From NCBI GenBank assembly GCA_010692425.1, contig JAAHHJ010000005.1, forward strand, positions 119,727-183,726: DNA of 64,000 nucleotides, written 5' to 3'. The stretch comes from Symploca sp. SIO3C6 (GTDB lineage Bacteria > Cyanobacteriota > Cyanobacteriia > Cyanobacteriales > Coleofasciculaceae). Below are positions 10,272 to 20,773 of the stretch, piece after piece. A model generated the notes under the pieces. The model made no database searches, had not been told where the DNA came from, and saw nothing but the letters and a program-made list of their open reading frames with translations. Both the position numbers and the translations under genes were made by a program. Positions within the stretch are counted from its first letter, which is position 1; each line of letters starts with the position of its first letter.

Positions 10272-11384
10272 TCAGTTGAGGGATTCAGTGTTGTTAGTAG
10301 AAGCAGCCATTTCCTCTAAACGTTCCTGCTGGTCTTGACTAATGCAGGCTTGAATAACTGACTCCAAATCACCTTCAAGAATTGAGTTGAGGGGATAGTT
10401 TTGACCTAGCCGATGGTCAGTTGCCCTATTATCTTTATAGTTATAGGTACGAATTTTCTCTGAACGAGAACCTGTACCAACTTGCGATCGCCGCATGGAA
10501 GAAACAGCTTCTTGTTGCTCTTGTAGCTTAATTTCGTATAGTTTGGCGCGCAAAATTTGCATAGCGCGCTCTCGGTTTTGCAGCTGTGAGCGTTCTTCTG
10601 TACAAAATACACGAATGCCTGTAGGTTTATGAATTAAATCAACAGCTGTTTCGACTTTGTTAACGTTCTGTCCACCAGCGCCACCAGAACGAGCCGTTGA
10701 CATCTCTATATCCTTGGCGTCAATCTCAACTTCCACCTCATCCACTTCCGGCATTACGGCTATGGTCGCCGTTGAAGTGTGAACCCTTCCCCCAGCTTCC
10801 GTCACTGGCACTCGCTGCACTCGATGGACACCAGCCTCAAACTTGAGCTTGCTATATACCTGCTCTCCTTGTATTTCTAGGATTGCCTCTTTAAAGCCAC
10901 CCATATCTGCTGGTGATTCACTTAGTAACTTAACCTGCCAGTTTTGACCTTCAGCATAACGCGAGTACATCCGTACTAAATCACCGGCCCAGATGCTTGC
11001 CTCATCGCCACCAGTTCCTGCCCTAATTTCCAACATGATGTTTTTGTCATCATTAGGGTCTCTCGGCAGCAGTAAAATCTTGAGAGTTCTTTCGAGCTGT
11101 TCTAATTTAGCTTCAAGTTCCTCAACTTCAGCTGCTGCTATTTCTTGCAGCTCTGGATCATTACCAGCTTCCTTTTGTACTTGCCTTGCCCCTGCCAATT
11201 CTTCCTGAGCAATCTTCCAGGTATCGTAGGTGTTAACAACCTCTTCCAAAGAGGAACGCGCCTTTGCTACCCTTTGTAGCTCACCCGGATTAGTGGCAAT
11301 ATCAGGGTCTGCCAGACGACGGGTTAACTCATTGAAGGTTTGCTCAACAGATTGTAGTTTTTCCAGCAGATAGATTTCAGCCAT
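10272..11384 (-). CDS. prfA: Peptide chain release factor 1 (RF1)
   Basis: Recognises UAA/UAG stop codons and triggers hydrolysis of peptidyl-tRNA. The 370-residue product has the codon-recognition tripeptide PVT in [17 protein letters not shown], which marks it as RF1 (RF2 would have SPF). The catalytic GGQ is in [19 protein letters not shown] (about residue 236). The C-terminal part keeps [19 protein letters not shown]. Last gene of the long ribosomal block; rpmE lies 86 bases upstream, the usual cyanobacterial order. Confidence 0.97.
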   Translation of the reverse strand: MAEIYLLEKLQSVEQTFNELTRRLADPDIATNPGELQRVAKARSSLEEVVNTYDTWKIAQEELAGARQVQKEAGNDPELQEIAAAEVEELEAKLEQLERTLKILLLPRDPNDDKNIMLEIRAGTGGDEASIWAGDLVRMYSRYAEGQNWQVKLLSESPADMGGFKEAILEIQGEQVYSKLKFEAGVHRVQRVPVTEAGGRVHTSTATIAVMPEVDEVEVEIDAKDIEMSTARSGGAGGQNVNKVETAVDLIHKPTGIRVFCTEERSQLQNRERAMQILRAKLYEIKLQEQQEAVSSMRRSQVGTGSRSEKIRTYNYKDNRATDHRLGQNYPLNSILEGDLESVIQACISQDQQERLEEMAASTNNTESLN

Positions 11385-11470
11385 GACTTAATGCGATCGC
11401 TCTTTACGAAAATGCGTGGCAACGTGAACTACCCAAGATGAGGCAGATGAGGCTAATCAGCTGGAGTCAG

Positions 11471-11683
11471 TTAAGTATCAAACATTCCGTATTTCCGCTT
11501 AAAGCGTTCAACGCGTCCTTCGGTGTCAATTATTTTCTGTGTCCCTGTGTAAAAGGGATGGTTGCCAGACCAAACATCCACATGCAATTCTGGCTTAGTC
11601 GAACCAATGGTCATTACGACTTCGCCGTTGCAGTAAACTTTCGCCTCTGGGTACCACTGGGGATGAATGTCAGATTTAGGCAT
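11471..11683 (-). CDS. rpmE: Ribosomal protein L31, lacking the zinc cysteines
   Basis: 50S subunit protein that bridges the subunits. At 70 residues (MPKSDIHPQWYPEAKVYCNG..., HVDVWSGNHPFYTGTQ...) it matches cyanobacterial L31. Only a single Cys is present (VYCNG); the CxC/CxxC set of zinc-binding L31 proteins is absent, so this is a zinc-independent C-minus form by sequence. It sits between rpsI and prfA in the conserved order. Confidence 0.95.
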   Translation of the reverse strand: MPKSDIHPQWYPEAKVYCNGEVVMTIGSTKPELHVDVWSGNHPFYTGTQKIIDTEGRVERFKRKYGMFDT

Positions 11684-11740
11684 GATTTATAGCTCTATTG
11701 CAATATTATAGACTTTTGTGTTGAAAAACCAGTAACCAAC

Positions 11741-12154
11741 TTAGCGCTTGGAGTATTGAGGTGCTTTACGGGCTTTGTGCAAACCGTATTTTTTGCGTTC
11801 TTTTGAACGAGGATCGCGAGTCAAATAACCTTCTAGTTTTAGAGGTTGACGGTTTTCTGGGTCTAGTTCACATAAAGCTCTAGCAACTCCCATGCGAATG
11901 GCATCAGATTGACCAGTCAAGCCACCACCATGGGCATTGACCAAAATGTCATAATCATTTTCCAGACCCAAGGTTTCTAATGGAGCTTTGGCTGCTGAAA
12001 GATAAGAGGGATTGAAGTTAAAGTAAGAGTCTCCTTGGCGTCCATTGACAATCATTTGACCACCACCAGGAACTAGACGCACTCTTGCTACTGCGGACTT
12101 ACGGCGACCTGTGCCCCAGTATACCGCGCGACCGGTTACTTCTTCTGCTTGCAT
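11741..12154 (-). CDS. rpsI: Ribosomal protein S9
   Basis: 30S protein whose C-terminal tail contacts P-site tRNA. The 137-residue product contains [17 protein letters not shown] near the N-terminus, the family block [23 protein letters not shown], and the essential basic tail ending [12 protein letters not shown]. Its ATG overlaps the rplM stop, the usual translationally coupled L13-S9 pair. Confidence 0.97.
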   Translation of the reverse strand: MQAEEVTGRAVYWGTGRRKSAVARVRLVPGGGQMIVNGRQGDSYFNFNPSYLSAAKAPLETLGLENDYDILVNAHGGGLTGQSDAIRMGVARALCELDPENRQPLKLEGYLTRDPRSKERKKYGLHKARKAPQYSKR

Positions 12155-12609
12155 TAGTTATCTTCTCCTGGAATAGTTTTAATTGTTAGTGTTTGTGGTT
12201 TTTGGGATTGATGGGGGTGAGTTTCTCCAGCGTAAACCTTTAACTTAGTGAAAAGTTTACGACCGAGAGAGTTCTTGGGTAACATGCCCTTGACAGCTTT
12301 TTCAATAATCCGTTCAGGTAGACGGCTTTGCAATTTTGCAAAAGTTTCCGTCTTCATACCGCCAGGACGACCTGAATGGCGACGATAGAGCTTTTGAGTG
12401 CGTTTTTTCCCAGTTACAAGGACTTTTTCGGCATTGACTACAATTACGAAGTCACCAGTATCCATGTGAGGTGTGTAGGTAGGTTTGTTTTTACCTCTGA
12501 GAACCATGGCAATTTCACTTGCCAGCCTACCAAGACGTTGGTCAGCTGCATCTACGACGTACCAATTACGTTCTAGGGAGTCGATTGGGGGAAGGTAAGT
12601 TTTTTCCAT
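12154..12609 (-). CDS. rplM: Ribosomal protein L13
   Basis: Early-assembling 50S protein that binds 23S rRNA. The 151-residue sequence has [20 protein letters not shown], the block [17 protein letters not shown] and [20 protein letters not shown]. It overlaps rpsI at its stop codon and lies 87 bases after truA in the same transcription unit. Confidence 0.97.
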   Translation of the reverse strand: MEKTYLPPIDSLERNWYVVDAADQRLGRLASEIAMVLRGKNKPTYTPHMDTGDFVIVVNAEKVLVTGKKRTQKLYRRHSGRPGGMKTETFAKLQSRLPERIIEKAVKGMLPKNSLGRKLFTKLKVYAGETHPHQSQKPQTLTIKTIPGEDN

Positions 12610-12696
12610 CAGTCTATTCTCATTTTTAATGGGAAGTTAAAGATTTACAGGTGCTAGAGACTTATGGTAACTTGCTGCTTTTCTAGGTTAAAGCTT

Positions 12697-13620
12697 TTAG
12701 CCTGCCACCATTGGAGGTAATAGAAAGGTTGGTTGGGTGTCAAACCAGATTTCTTGAGGAAAGGGATGGTTATTGTAGCCAACACGTAACAAGCATAAGC
12801 CCTTGGCTGGTGCTGAATATTTCACTTGCTCTCGTCGCTGCTTAACCCAGATTTCAGTGAACTTTTCTGGACTAAGCTTACCCCTACCTACTTCTACCAG
12901 CATTCCCACCAAAAGTCTTACCATGCCATACAAAAATCCGCTTGCCTGAATTTCTATATAAATACATGCTCCCTGACGGTAACACTCTACTTCCTGGATA
13001 TCTACCCAAGAGTGCTTGCGCCCCGAATTAGCCCGATGAAATGCTGCTAGGTGGTGCTTACCGAGCAGAGGTCTCAAAGCTGCTTGCATTAGTGCTTCAT
13101 TGAGTGGTGCTTGATAATAATGCCAACTAAAGGGTCGCACAAACAGATTTGGTCTAGCATCTGTATAGATTGTGTATCGGTAACGACGCCATAGAGCAGA
13201 GAAACGAGCATGCCAGTCAGATGGTACCGACTCTGAGGCTCGAATTAGTATATCGTCAGGCAGCCTACTATTGAGAATAGCAGCCCAACGCTGCGCCGGA
13301 ATGGGACTAACAGCATTGAAGTGCGCCATTTGAGCAGCAGCGTGGACACCAGTATCAGTACGGCCTGCACCATGTAAAGTTACATTTTGATTGAGTACTC
13401 TAGACAGAGTGGTTTCAATTTCCTCTTGCACACTGCGATGGCGAGGTTGCCTCTGCCAACCATAGAAGTGGGTACCCAGATATTGAATGACTAGGGCAAT
13501 TCGTTGTAATTGAGGTTGAAGATCACATTTTAAAAGGTTGCGGGTTACTTGGTCTTGACTGTTGCCCTCAACCTTCAAACTACCAGACTGTAAATGTTGG
13601 TTTAAATTTTCAACCTTCAA
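12697..13620 (-). CDS. truA: tRNA pseudouridine synthase A
   Basis: Converts U38-U40 in the tRNA anticodon arm to pseudouridine. The catalytic Asp lies in LHGAGRTDTGVHAAAQMAHF; other family marks are QYLGTHFYGWQRQP and ASGFLYGMVRLLVGMLVEVGRG. The conserved part starts at about residue 40. No in-frame ATG precedes it, and the frame begins at a TTG, so the start is uncertain. The first ~40 codons are unusual: they come from AAGGTTGA-type repeat DNA, giving KVEN and KVEG. It lies between rplQ and rplM, a normal cyanobacterial position. Confidence 0.93.
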   Translation of the reverse strand: MKVENLNQHLQSGSLKVEGNSQDQVTRNLLKCDLQPQLQRIALVIQYLGTHFYGWQRQPRHRSVQEEIETTLSRVLNQNVTLHGAGRTDTGVHAAAQMAHFNAVSPIPAQRWAAILNSRLPDDILIRASESVPSDWHARFSALWRRYRYTIYTDARPNLFVRPFSWHYYQAPLNEALMQAALRPLLGKHHLAAFHRANSGRKHSWVDIQEVECYRQGACIYIEIQASGFLYGMVRLLVGMLVEVGRGKLSPEKFTEIWVKQRREQVKYSAPAKGLCLLRVGYNNHPFPQEIWFDTQPTFLLPPMVAG

Positions 13621-13643
13621 CTTGCCAACCTTCCACTTTTTCT

Positions 13644-13994
13644 TCAGACTAGCTCGATAATTGCCATTTCAGCATTATCGCCGCGACGCCTCACCGTACG
13701 CAGAACACGAGTATATCCACCTTGGCGGTCACTATAGCGCTCCTTAGCTTTTTCAAACAGGGAGTGAACTAACTTCTTGTCATAGAGATAGCCCAGTGCT
13801 TGACGCCGTGATGCTAAAGAACCGTTCTTTGCCAGAGTAATCATTTTTTCCACTTCTGATTGCACGGCTTTGGCTCTAATTTTAGTGGTGGTAATTCGAC
13901 CATGGCGAATTACTTCTGTTGCCAGGTTCCTCAACAGAGCCCGACGTTGGTCAGCTGGTTTGCCCAGTAATGGTACACGACAACTATGACGCAT
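13644..13994 (-). CDS. rplQ: Ribosomal protein L17
   Basis: 50S protein near the exit tunnel. The 116 residues start [20 protein letters not shown] and contain [20 protein letters not shown], the L17 signature, ending [15 protein letters not shown]. It follows rpoA by 50 bases, the widely conserved rpoA-rplQ pair. Confidence 0.97.
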   Translation of the reverse strand: MRHSCRVPLLGKPADQRRALLRNLATEVIRHGRITTTKIRAKAVQSEVEKMITLAKNGSLASRRQALGYLYDKKLVHSLFEKAKERYSDRQGGYTRVLRTVRRRGDNAEMAIIELV

Positions 13995-14044
13995 TTTTCT
14001 CTCCTAAATATACTCTCCAAATCCATCAACTTTTCTTTTCAAGG

Positions 14045-14992
14045 TCAACCAGTTTTTGCGGATTTCTCGTGAGGTAGTGTAATTCCCAGACGTCTTTGCA
14101 GGGCTTCAATAACTTCTTCAGCGGACTTTTGACCGAAGTTTTTGATCTCTAGCAGGTCTTCTTGAGAATAATCTAGTAAATCGGATACAGAGTTAATTTG
14201 TGCTCGTTTGAGACAGTTGTAAGCCCGCACCGAGAGCTGCAACTCTTCAATGGGGATTTGACCGTTGGGATCCTCATCATCTGTGTATTTATCTTCATCC
14301 GCCTTCAGTTCTATATCTTTGAGCGGATTAAACATATCCACGAGGAGCGTTGCTGCTTGACTCATAGCCTCCTGGGGAGTTAAGCTGCCATTCGTCCAAA
14401 TATCCAACAGCAAACGGTCTTTTTCCACCGAACCGTCTAGGCAAGCAGATTCAACGCTGTAATTTACCTTGCTCACTGGCATAAACACAGCATCAAGCTG
14501 TAGGAAGTCTACGGCAGCCGAATCGTCATGTCCTCGCTCAACAGCTCGATAACCTTTCCCCCTTTCAATGCGAAACTCCATCTCTAGCTTGGCACCCTCT
14601 GAGAGAGTAGCAATATACTGACCTGGAGCAACTACTTCCACCTCCGATGGTAAATCAAATTGAGCAGCTCTGACTGTTCCTGGACCAGTAGCCATCACTC
14701 TGCCAATTTGGGGAGCTGAAGTGTAGCTTTTGAGGACTACCTCCTTCATGTTGAGTAAAATTTCGAGAACATCTTCCCTGATGCCCTCAATGGTGGCAAA
14801 CTCGTGACTTACTCCAGCAATACGAACTGCTGTCACTGCTGTCCCTTCCAGGTTGGACAACAGAACCCGCCTCATGGCATTGCCAACTGTGGTGCCTTGA
14901 CCACGCTCAAGGGGCTCGAGGACAAATTTGCTATATTGACTCTGATTCTTCAGTGTTTTAGACTCTACACACTCGATCTGAAATTGCGCCAT
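14045..14992 (-). CDS. rpoA: RNA polymerase alpha subunit
   Basis: Assembles the RNA polymerase core and contacts activators and UP elements. The N-terminal domain includes LEPLERGQGTTVGNAMRRVLL and the C-terminal domain LSVRAYNCLKRAQINSVSDL followed by LLEIKNFGQKSAEEVIEAL. The start is placed at 14992 (MAQFQIECVES) rather than the ATG at 15013, because AAGGGAGA lies at proper spacing and cyanobacterial RpoA begins this way; the length is then 315 residues. Last-but-one of the alpha-operon genes rpsM-rpsK-rpoA-rplQ. Confidence 0.97.
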   Translation of the reverse strand: MAQFQIECVESKTLKNQSQYSKFVLEPLERGQGTTVGNAMRRVLLSNLEGTAVTAVRIAGVSHEFATIEGIREDVLEILLNMKEVVLKSYTSAPQIGRVMATGPGTVRAAQFDLPSEVEVVAPGQYIATLSEGAKLEMEFRIERGKGYRAVERGHDDSAAVDFLQLDAVFMPVSKVNYSVESACLDGSVEKDRLLLDIWTNGSLTPQEAMSQAATLLVDMFNPLKDIELKADEDKYTDDEDPNGQIPIEELQLSVRAYNCLKRAQINSVSDLLDYSQEDLLEIKNFGQKSAEEVIEALQRRLGITLPHEKSAKTG

Positions 14993-15200
14993 AGAGTGGT
15001 CTCCCTTATTCATAGAGATTTCGTAGAAAGTACTTAGGTGTACCTTCCTATAGTTCTCTCTTTAGCAAGAACTAGATAAATTGCTAATCTTGAAGTGTCG
15101 GCAGTTGAGTTTTGTGTAGAGATAGTGTGTAGAGAAGTTAAGTTTCTACGTCTCTAAACTAACTGGCGCTCTTCAAGGGCTGCCACCAGAAAGTTTTTGC

Positions 15201-15593
15201 TCATACCCTACGCCGCTTGGGCGGGCGGCAACCGTTATGGGGAATTGGCGTGACATCCCTAATCAAAGTAATTTCTAGACCAGCCCCTTGCAGTGCCCGA
15301 ATCGCCGTTTCTCGACCAGCACCAGGACCACTGACCATCACTTCAATCTGACGCATCCCTTGATCTATGGCTCGTCGAGCAGCACCGTCAGCGGCTGTCT
15401 GAGCAGCAAAAGGAGTTCCTTTTTTTGCCCCTTTAAAGCCACTAGAACCAGCTGAAGCCCAGGAAACCACATCACCTCTGGTGTCAGAAATTGTGACGAT
15501 GGTGTTGTTAAAAGTGGACTGAATGAAAGCTAAGCCATTGGGTACGTTGCGTTTTTGCTTTTTTGCACCAGTTTTTTTAGTTGGTCGCGCCAT
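15201..15593 (-). CDS. rpsK: Ribosomal protein S11
   Basis: 30S platform protein near the mRNA exit. The 130 residues begin with a basic tail ([16 protein letters not shown]) and contain ATIS-type [20 protein letters not shown] and the C-terminal [20 protein letters not shown]. It sits between rpsM and rpoA as usual; about 190 bases separate it from rpoA. Confidence 0.97.
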   Translation of the reverse strand: MARPTKKTGAKKQKRNVPNGLAFIQSTFNNTIVTISDTRGDVVSWASAGSSGFKGAKKGTPFAAQTAADGAARRAIDQGMRQIEVMVSGPGAGRETAIRALQGAGLEITLIRDVTPIPHNGCRPPKRRRV

Positions 15594-15652
15594 ATCGCTC
15601 TAACAATTTGAATGTATTGGTTGATTATTGCTTCAACAATTAATTAGACTAG

Positions 15653-16036
15653 TTACTTCTTACCTGGTGGCTTTTTCTTCCCTGCTATCGCCACGCGCCT
15701 ACCGCGACGGGTACGCCCATTGGTGCGAGTCCGCTGTCCCCGCACTGGTAGTCCTAGTCGGTGGCGGCGTCCACGATAGGAGCCAATATCAACTAAGCGC
15801 TTAATGTTCATTGACTCCCAGCGCCTGAGGTCTCCTTCAATCTGATAGTTGTTCTCTACAGTGGCTCTGAGGGTGGCTACTTCAGAATCACTCAAATCCT
15901 TCACTCTGGTATCAGGATTAATTCCTGTTGCTGCCAAAATTTCCTTTGACCTCGAAAGCCCAATCCCATAGATGTAAGTTAGACCAATTTCTACGCGTTT
16001 ATCGCGAGGAAGGTCTATACCGGCTATCCTTGCCAC
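15653..16036 (-). CDS. rpsM: Ribosomal protein S13
   Basis: 30S head protein contacting the 50S subunit and P-site tRNA. The 127 residues begin [21 protein letters not shown] and include [18 protein letters not shown] and the basic tail KKKPPGKK. A strong sigma-70-type promoter lies ahead of it, in the place where rpmJ is normally found. Confidence 0.97.
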   Translation of the reverse strand: MARIAGIDLPRDKRVEIGLTYIYGIGLSRSKEILAATGINPDTRVKDLSDSEVATLRATVENNYQIEGDLRRWESMNIKRLVDIGSYRGRRHRLGLPVRGQRTRTNGRTRRGRRVAIAGKKKPPGKK

Positions 16037-16231
16037 GCTCTCTTCTCCCTATTCGTTTTGTGCTATAAATGAGCCTAAAGAGTCTATAATTTGCCCTCGG
16101 TCCTACTTGCGTTTTAGGTTTTGACCAACTGCCAGAAACTGAATTCTGAGCCAATTAGCCGCGGTGTAATTCACGGACTGTAGGGGGTATACCCATCCTT
16201 ATGCTTTTGTAGTCAACAACGCAAGCATATC

Positions 16232-16260
16232 ATTATACCAATTATTTTGGTGAGTGTAAA
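16232..16260 (-). promoter_or_regulatory. Sigma-70-type promoter for the rpsM-rpsK-rpoA-rplQ section
   Basis: On the minus strand TTTACA is followed by a 17-base spacer and a perfect TATAAT, a strong match to the housekeeping consensus. It lies about 195 bases upstream of rpsM, in the infA-rpsM gap. It should make the rpsM-to-prfA part of the block transcribable independently of the S10/spc part. Confidence 0.75.
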
Positions 16261-16300
16261 ACATTTGGCTTAAAACCTTGAATAAAAAATAATAGTAATT

Positions 16301-16525
16301 CTATTTCTTACGCAGACGATAGGTGATTCTGCCTTTAGTCAGATCATAGGGCGTCAGTTCAACTTTAACGCGGTCACCGGGCAGTATTTTGATGTAGTTA
16401 CGGCGGATTTTGCCGGAAATGTGAGCAAGGACATTAAATCCATTGTCGAGATCAACTCGAAACATTGCATTCGGCAAGGATTCTGTCACCGTGCCTTCCA
16501 TTTCAATTAAGTCTTGTTTAGCCAA
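16301..16525 (-). CDS. infA: Translation initiation factor IF-1
   Basis: Small OB-fold factor that occupies the ribosomal A site during initiation. The 74 residues are typical: [40 protein letters not shown], ending [11 protein letters not shown]. In cyanobacteria infA usually lies between adk and rpmJ; neither is seen here. The 255-base gap to secY holds only short repeats of TTCCCTG. Confidence 0.97.
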   Translation of the reverse strand: MAKQDLIEMEGTVTESLPNAMFRVDLDNGFNVLAHISGKIRRNYIKILPGDRVKVELTPYDLTKGRITYRLRKK

Positions 16526-16780
16526 TGTGTTTCCACCTCAATGCTGACATCTTTCCCTATCCCATACCTTAGGATTGAACATTTGTCCCGGTAGTCTTAA
16601 CATAATTTTATCAAAAATTGTACCCCAACTGCTTGGTTACTCCTGTGTGCCCAAAAATTCCTACAATACTAGACCAAACCCAAATAGGGAAAGGGACAAT
16701 AGGGAACTGTTCCCTGTTCCCTGTTCCCTCCCTTTACCAGAGACTTATTCAGCAAACCCTATTTATTTTTATTGAGGTAC

Positions 16781-18118
16781 TTATTGTTTGACCATGCCTT
16801 CGTAGCGTTGGGAAATTACATAGGTTTGGACTTGCTTAGCCGTATCAATGGCAACACCCACCAAAATTAACAAAGAAGTGGCTCCCAAGCCCTGGAAGGT
16901 GGTAACACCTGTAGCATTTTCCACAGCTGTGGGCACGACTGCCACCAAACCCAAGAAGATTGCTCCCAAGAAGGTAAGTCGATTCAAAACCTTCTCTACA
17001 TAATCGCTAGTTGCTCTTCCTGGACGAATACCGGGAATACTAGCTCCCATTTTCTTCAGGTTCTGTGACATATCAACTGGGTTGACAATTAGAGAAGCGT
17101 AGAAGTAGCTGAAGAATAAAATCAAGACCAAATAAACTAAGATATACAACCAGCCGTCTGTTCTCAGCTGATTTGCAGCTTGAGCCAGAAATCGGTTGAT
17201 CGTCCCGAAAACACCTTCGCTACTGTAGTTTTGAGTGAACTGAGCTAGGGATACTGGCAGAATTAAGACAGCCGAGGCGAAAATAATCGGCATTACGCCT
17301 CCTTGGTTAAGCCTCAGAGGTAAGTAACTTGTCCGCTCTCGGTAGAGACGGCGTCCCACTTGTCGTCTGGCAGAAATAATCGGGATACGACGGGTTCCCT
17401 CCTGTACAAAGACAATGCCAATAATCATCACCAGGAACACCAACAGCAGTATTACTACCTTACCCACTGTTTCTCGACCACCAGTCTGGGCCAGCTCAAT
17501 GGTTTGACCCAAGGTGCGTGGCAGCACCGCCACAATATTGACGAAAATCAACAAAGAAGCACCATTGCCAATGCCGCGTTCAGTGATCAGCTCTGAGAGC
17601 CACATTACAAACATGGAACCAGCAGCTAGGGCTAGCGCCGTCTCAGCAATGAATAGGGTACCTGGGGTGTTAGCATAGCGCTGCGCCCACAAAGAAAGAC
17701 CAATACTTTGAATTATTCCCCAGCCTAGGGCTACATAGCGGGTAATTTGGGAAATTTTACGACGCCCTGCTTCTCCTTCATTCTTCTGCAAATTCTCTAG
17801 AGCTGGGATTGCTGCGGTGAGTAGTTGTAGAATAATCGAAGCATTGATGTAGGGCAAAATTCCTAAGGCAAAAATCCCCAAGGCGGAGAAACCACCTCCA
17901 GAGAAAAAGTCTAAGACTCCAATTAAGGGGATGTTACCTGCTTCAACGTCTGCAGTAAGTCTGTCTCGATCAATTCCCGGTACAGGTATGAAGACACCAA
18001 AACGGGCTACGAGCAGTAAGCCAATGGTCACAAGCAGCCTGCCTCTAAGGCCTGCAGCTTTAGCCATCTGCATAAAAGTTTCTTGAGCGGTTGGAGCTTT
18101 GTCTCGACTGACGACCAT
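16781..18118 (-). CDS. secY: Preprotein translocase subunit SecY
   Basis: Central channel of the Sec translocon, serving both plasma and thylakoid membranes in cyanobacteria. At 445 residues it has the expected ten hydrophobic spans. Marks include GVFIPVPGIDRDRL and the plug region LDFFSGGGFSALGIFALGILPYI, the conserved loop GRRLYRERTSYLPLRLNQGG, and GIRPGRATSDYVEKVLNRL near the C-terminus. It is at the usual place after rplO, about 80 bases downstream. The adk gene that usually follows secY is absent. Confidence 0.97.
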   Translation of the reverse strand: MVVSRDKAPTAQETFMQMAKAAGLRGRLLVTIGLLLVARFGVFIPVPGIDRDRLTADVEAGNIPLIGVLDFFSGGGFSALGIFALGILPYINASIILQLLTAAIPALENLQKNEGEAGRRKISQITRYVALGWGIIQSIGLSLWAQRYANTPGTLFIAETALALAAGSMFVMWLSELITERGIGNGASLLIFVNIVAVLPRTLGQTIELAQTGGRETVGKVVILLLVFLVMIIGIVFVQEGTRRIPIISARRQVGRRLYRERTSYLPLRLNQGGVMPIIFASAVLILPVSLAQFTQNYSSEGVFGTINRFLAQAANQLRTDGWLYILVYLVLILFFSYFYASLIVNPVDMSQNLKKMGASIPGIRPGRATSDYVEKVLNRLTFLGAIFLGLVAVVPTAVENATGVTTFQGLGATSLLILVGVAIDTAKQVQTYVISQRYEGMVKQ

Positions 18119-18198
18119 AAGGGGCTACCTACGCTTAAAATAGTAGAATAGAGTGGCAATGTCAGTACCGGAAACTGGCACCAGACATGAGTTAAGAG

Positions 18199-18642
18199 CT
18201 AGAGTACTTCACAGCTACCGCCAGCAGCTTCAATCTTGGCGCGAGCACTAGCAGTGAAGGCAGCAGCTTTGACGTTTAGTTTGATATTCAACTCTCCGTC
18301 TCCAAGAATTTTCAAAGGACCATGATCAGTAGTGACTATACCCGCATCAATTAATGAGGCTAACGTCACTTCTGTTTCGGCAGGGAGTGATGCCAATTTA
18401 GAAACGTTGATTGTAGTGTAATGTTTAGGATTGATAACCGTAAAGTGTTTTAATTTGGGTATGCGCCGATACAGAGGCATTTGACCACCTTCAAAACCAG
18501 GTCTGGTACTCCTACCTGAGCGCGATTTCTGACCCCGCATGCCAAAGCCACAGCTGGCTCCTTGTCCAGCGGCAATGCCCCTGCCAACGCGACGCTTGCG
18601 CCGCTTGGAGCCTGGTTGGGGTATAGCATCATTAATTCTCAT
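18199..18642 (-). CDS. rplO: Ribosomal protein L15
   Basis: Late-assembling 50S protein. The 147 residues start with the basic glycine-rich arm ([40 protein letters not shown]) and end with the globular part KINLNVKA-like [23 protein letters not shown]. It lies between rpsE and secY. Confidence 0.97.
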   Translation of the reverse strand: MRINDAIPQPGSKRRKRRVGRGIAAGQGASCGFGMRGQKSRSGRSTRPGFEGGQMPLYRRIPKLKHFTVINPKHYTTINVSKLASLPAETEVTLASLIDAGIVTTDHGPLKILGDGELNIKLNVKAAAFTASARAKIEAAGGSCEVL

Positions 18643-18736
18643 AAAACCGTTATTTATTTAGTAGTTAAAGTTGGGAGCTGGATAATTAGGGCAGTAATTT
18701 CACCCTTAACTAATTTTGCTTTGCCTCAATGAATGT

Positions 18737-19258
18737 CTAGGCATAAAGCTTCTCAACAGGAATACCACGCTCCTGAGCAACCTCTGAAAATGTGCGCAGA
18801 GAGTCCAAGGCATCAATTGCTGCTCTAGCATTATTGAGAGGGTTATTAGAGCCTAACTGCTTAGCTAGAATATTGCGCACTCCAGCCAATTCTAGGACTG
18901 TGCGCACGGCACCACCGGCAATTACACCAGTTCCTGGGGCAGCCGGGCGCATCATCACTTTTGCACCAACCGCAGTACCATTGGAGGGATGGGGGATGGA
19001 ATTGGACTTGGTGAGCGGGACATCAATTAACTGCTTCTTACCGTCAGCCACTCCCTTGCGCACCGCACCAATCACGTCACTGGCTTTGCCAACGCCAACA
19101 CCAACTTGACCACGTTCATTACCGACGACAACGATGGCGCGGAAGCTCAACTTTTTGCCACCTTTAACAACTTTACTGACGCGGCGGATTTGAATGACCC
19201 GCTCTTGCCAGTTACTTTCTTTCTCTTTAGCACGGCTGCTTTTACGACGATTTGCCAT
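18737..19258 (-). CDS. rpsE: Ribosomal protein S5
   Basis: 30S protein involved in decoding accuracy and mRNA unwinding. The 173 residues include [40 protein letters not shown] and [20 protein letters not shown], the S5 signatures. Placed between rplR and rplO as in the spc operon. Confidence 0.97.
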   Translation of the reverse strand: MANRRKSSRAKEKESNWQERVIQIRRVSKVVKGGKKLSFRAIVVVGNERGQVGVGVGKASDVIGAVRKGVADGKKQLIDVPLTKSNSIPHPSNGTAVGAKVMMRPAAPGTGVIAGGAVRTVLELAGVRNILAKQLGSNNPLNNARAAIDALDSLRTFSEVAQERGIPVEKLYA

Positions 19259-19365
19259 AATTTTATCTTGAAAAATTACTACAGATAGGAGTTATCAAGC
19301 ACTAATTACTTTCACGCTTCTTGTCTTTGAACTCTTAGGCACCGGATCTGACCCATGAACTGTTT

Positions 19366-19728
19366 TTAAAAGTCTAGCCCAGCTTCCCGTGCTGCTTCTG
19401 CCAAGGCTTGGACACGACCATGGTAAAGGTTGCCACCGCGGTCAAAGACGACTTTAGATATACCTTTTTCTAGCGATCGCTGAGCAATCAATTTGCCGAT
19501 TTGAGTTGAGGCTTGACAGGTTGCACCAGATGATAATTGTGATTTGAGTTCTTTTTCGAGAGTGGAAGCTGCCACCAAAGTATGCTGTTGTTGATCGTCA
19601 ATCACTTGTACATAAATGTGCTGATTAGAGCGAAATACAGCTAATCTAGGACGCTGGGCATCTCCTTCTACTTTCCGGCGCACTCGCCGATGCCTGCGTC
19701 GTGTTGATTGTTTACGAGTAAGTTTCAT
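19366..19728 (-). CDS. rplR: Ribosomal protein L18
   Basis: 50S protein that binds 5S rRNA. The 120 residues contain [35 protein letters not shown] and the C-terminal [20 protein letters not shown]. Begins 2 bases after the rplF stop, consistent with coupled translation. Confidence 0.97.
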   Translation of the reverse strand: MKLTRKQSTRRRHRRVRRKVEGDAQRPRLAVFRSNQHIYVQVIDDQQQHTLVAASTLEKELKSQLSSGATCQASTQIGKLIAQRSLEKGISKVVFDRGGNLYHGRVQALAEAAREAGLDF

Positions 19729-19730
19729 GT

Positions 19731-20270
19731 TTACTTCTTACCTGCTTTTCCAGCTTTACGTCTGACTTTTTCGTCGGCATAGCGAATGCCTTTACCTTTA
19801 TAGGGCTCCGGTGGTCGTACGGAGCGAATTTTAGCCGCGATGTCCCCCACTATTTCTTTATTGATGCCACTAACAATGACGTTGGTGTTGTTTTCTACTT
19901 TCACTTGAATGCCCTCAGGGGGGACAATCTCCACCGGCTTACTATAACCAACATTCAAGATCAAATTGCGGCCTTGAACCTGAGCTCGATAACCAACGCC
20001 CTGGATTGAGAGACGCTTTTCAAAACCTTTGGAAACTCCCTCAATCATATTGGCGATCAAAGTACGAGAAAGACCGTGTCGCTGGCGGGCAATCCTAGAT
20101 TCATTGCGCCGCTCTACGACTATTTTCTCACCTTCTTGCTCTACCTTGATCTGTTCAGAGATTACCTTGTCAAGTTCTCCTTTAGGGCCTTTGACAGTAA
20201 CATGTTGACCGTCAATGGTTACATTTACTTTACCGGGAATATCTATCGGGCGTTTACCAATACGTGACAT
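19731..20270 (-). CDS. rplF: Ribosomal protein L6
   Basis: 50S protein near the GTPase-associated centre. The 179 residues start [20 protein letters not shown], include [20 protein letters not shown] and the C-terminal [20 protein letters not shown] signature. Lies between rpsH and rplR. Confidence 0.97.
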   Translation of the reverse strand: MSRIGKRPIDIPGKVNVTIDGQHVTVKGPKGELDKVISEQIKVEQEGEKIVVERRNESRIARQRHGLSRTLIANMIEGVSKGFEKRLSIQGVGYRAQVQGRNLILNVGYSKPVEIVPPEGIQVKVENNTNVIVSGINKEIVGDIAAKIRSVRPPEPYKGKGIRYADEKVRRKAGKAGKK

Positions 20271-20348
20271 GACTTAGTCCTCCTTTTTAGAATTGCTGAT
20301 TTGGGTTTCAGAAATTTAAGGATATTCTGACTCCTAAGCCTGAAATTC

Positions 20349-20750
20349 CTACCACACGTAGCAGAGGACTTCGCCACCAACCCCTTGATGCCTTGCTTGC
20401 CTGTCAGTCATAATTCCGCTGGAAGTAGAGATAATGGCAATGCCAATGCCGCCAAGTACTCTTGGTAACTCTTTGCGATTTTTGTAAACCCGTAGTCCTG
20501 GTTTGCTAACGCGCTTGAGGTTTCTGATAATTGGTTGGCGGTTTTTGCCTTTGTATTTTAAGGAAAGCACGATGAATTTTTTAATACCTTCACTAGTCTC
20601 TTCAAAATCGGTAATAAAACCTTCCTCTTTCAGGACTCTGGCAATAGAGCGCGTCATGTTGGTGGCTGGTACATTGGTGGTTTGATGCCTCACTAAGCAG
20701 GCATTCCGAATGCGGGTGAGCATGTCTGCAATTGTGTCATTTGCTGCCAT
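20349..20750 (-). CDS. rpsH: Ribosomal protein S8
   Basis: 30S assembly protein; in E. coli S8 also represses the spc operon. The 133 residues include [29 protein letters not shown] [20 protein letters not shown] and the C-terminal signature [20 protein letters not shown]. Between rplE and rplF. Confidence 0.97.
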   Translation of the reverse strand: MAANDTIADMLTRIRNACLVRHQTTNVPATNMTRSIARVLKEEGFITDFEETSEGIKKFIVLSLKYKGKNRQPIIRNLKRVSKPGLRVYKNRKELPRVLGGIGIAIISTSSGIMTDRQARHQGVGGEVLCYVW

Positions 20751-20773
20751 TTTTCCTTCCTCTGCTTAAAGCC

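Noticed and set aside
16560..16775. Plus-strand 66-codon frame between infA and secY
   Set aside because: It runs over TTCCCTG repeats, has no ribosome-binding site and lies against the direction of the operon.
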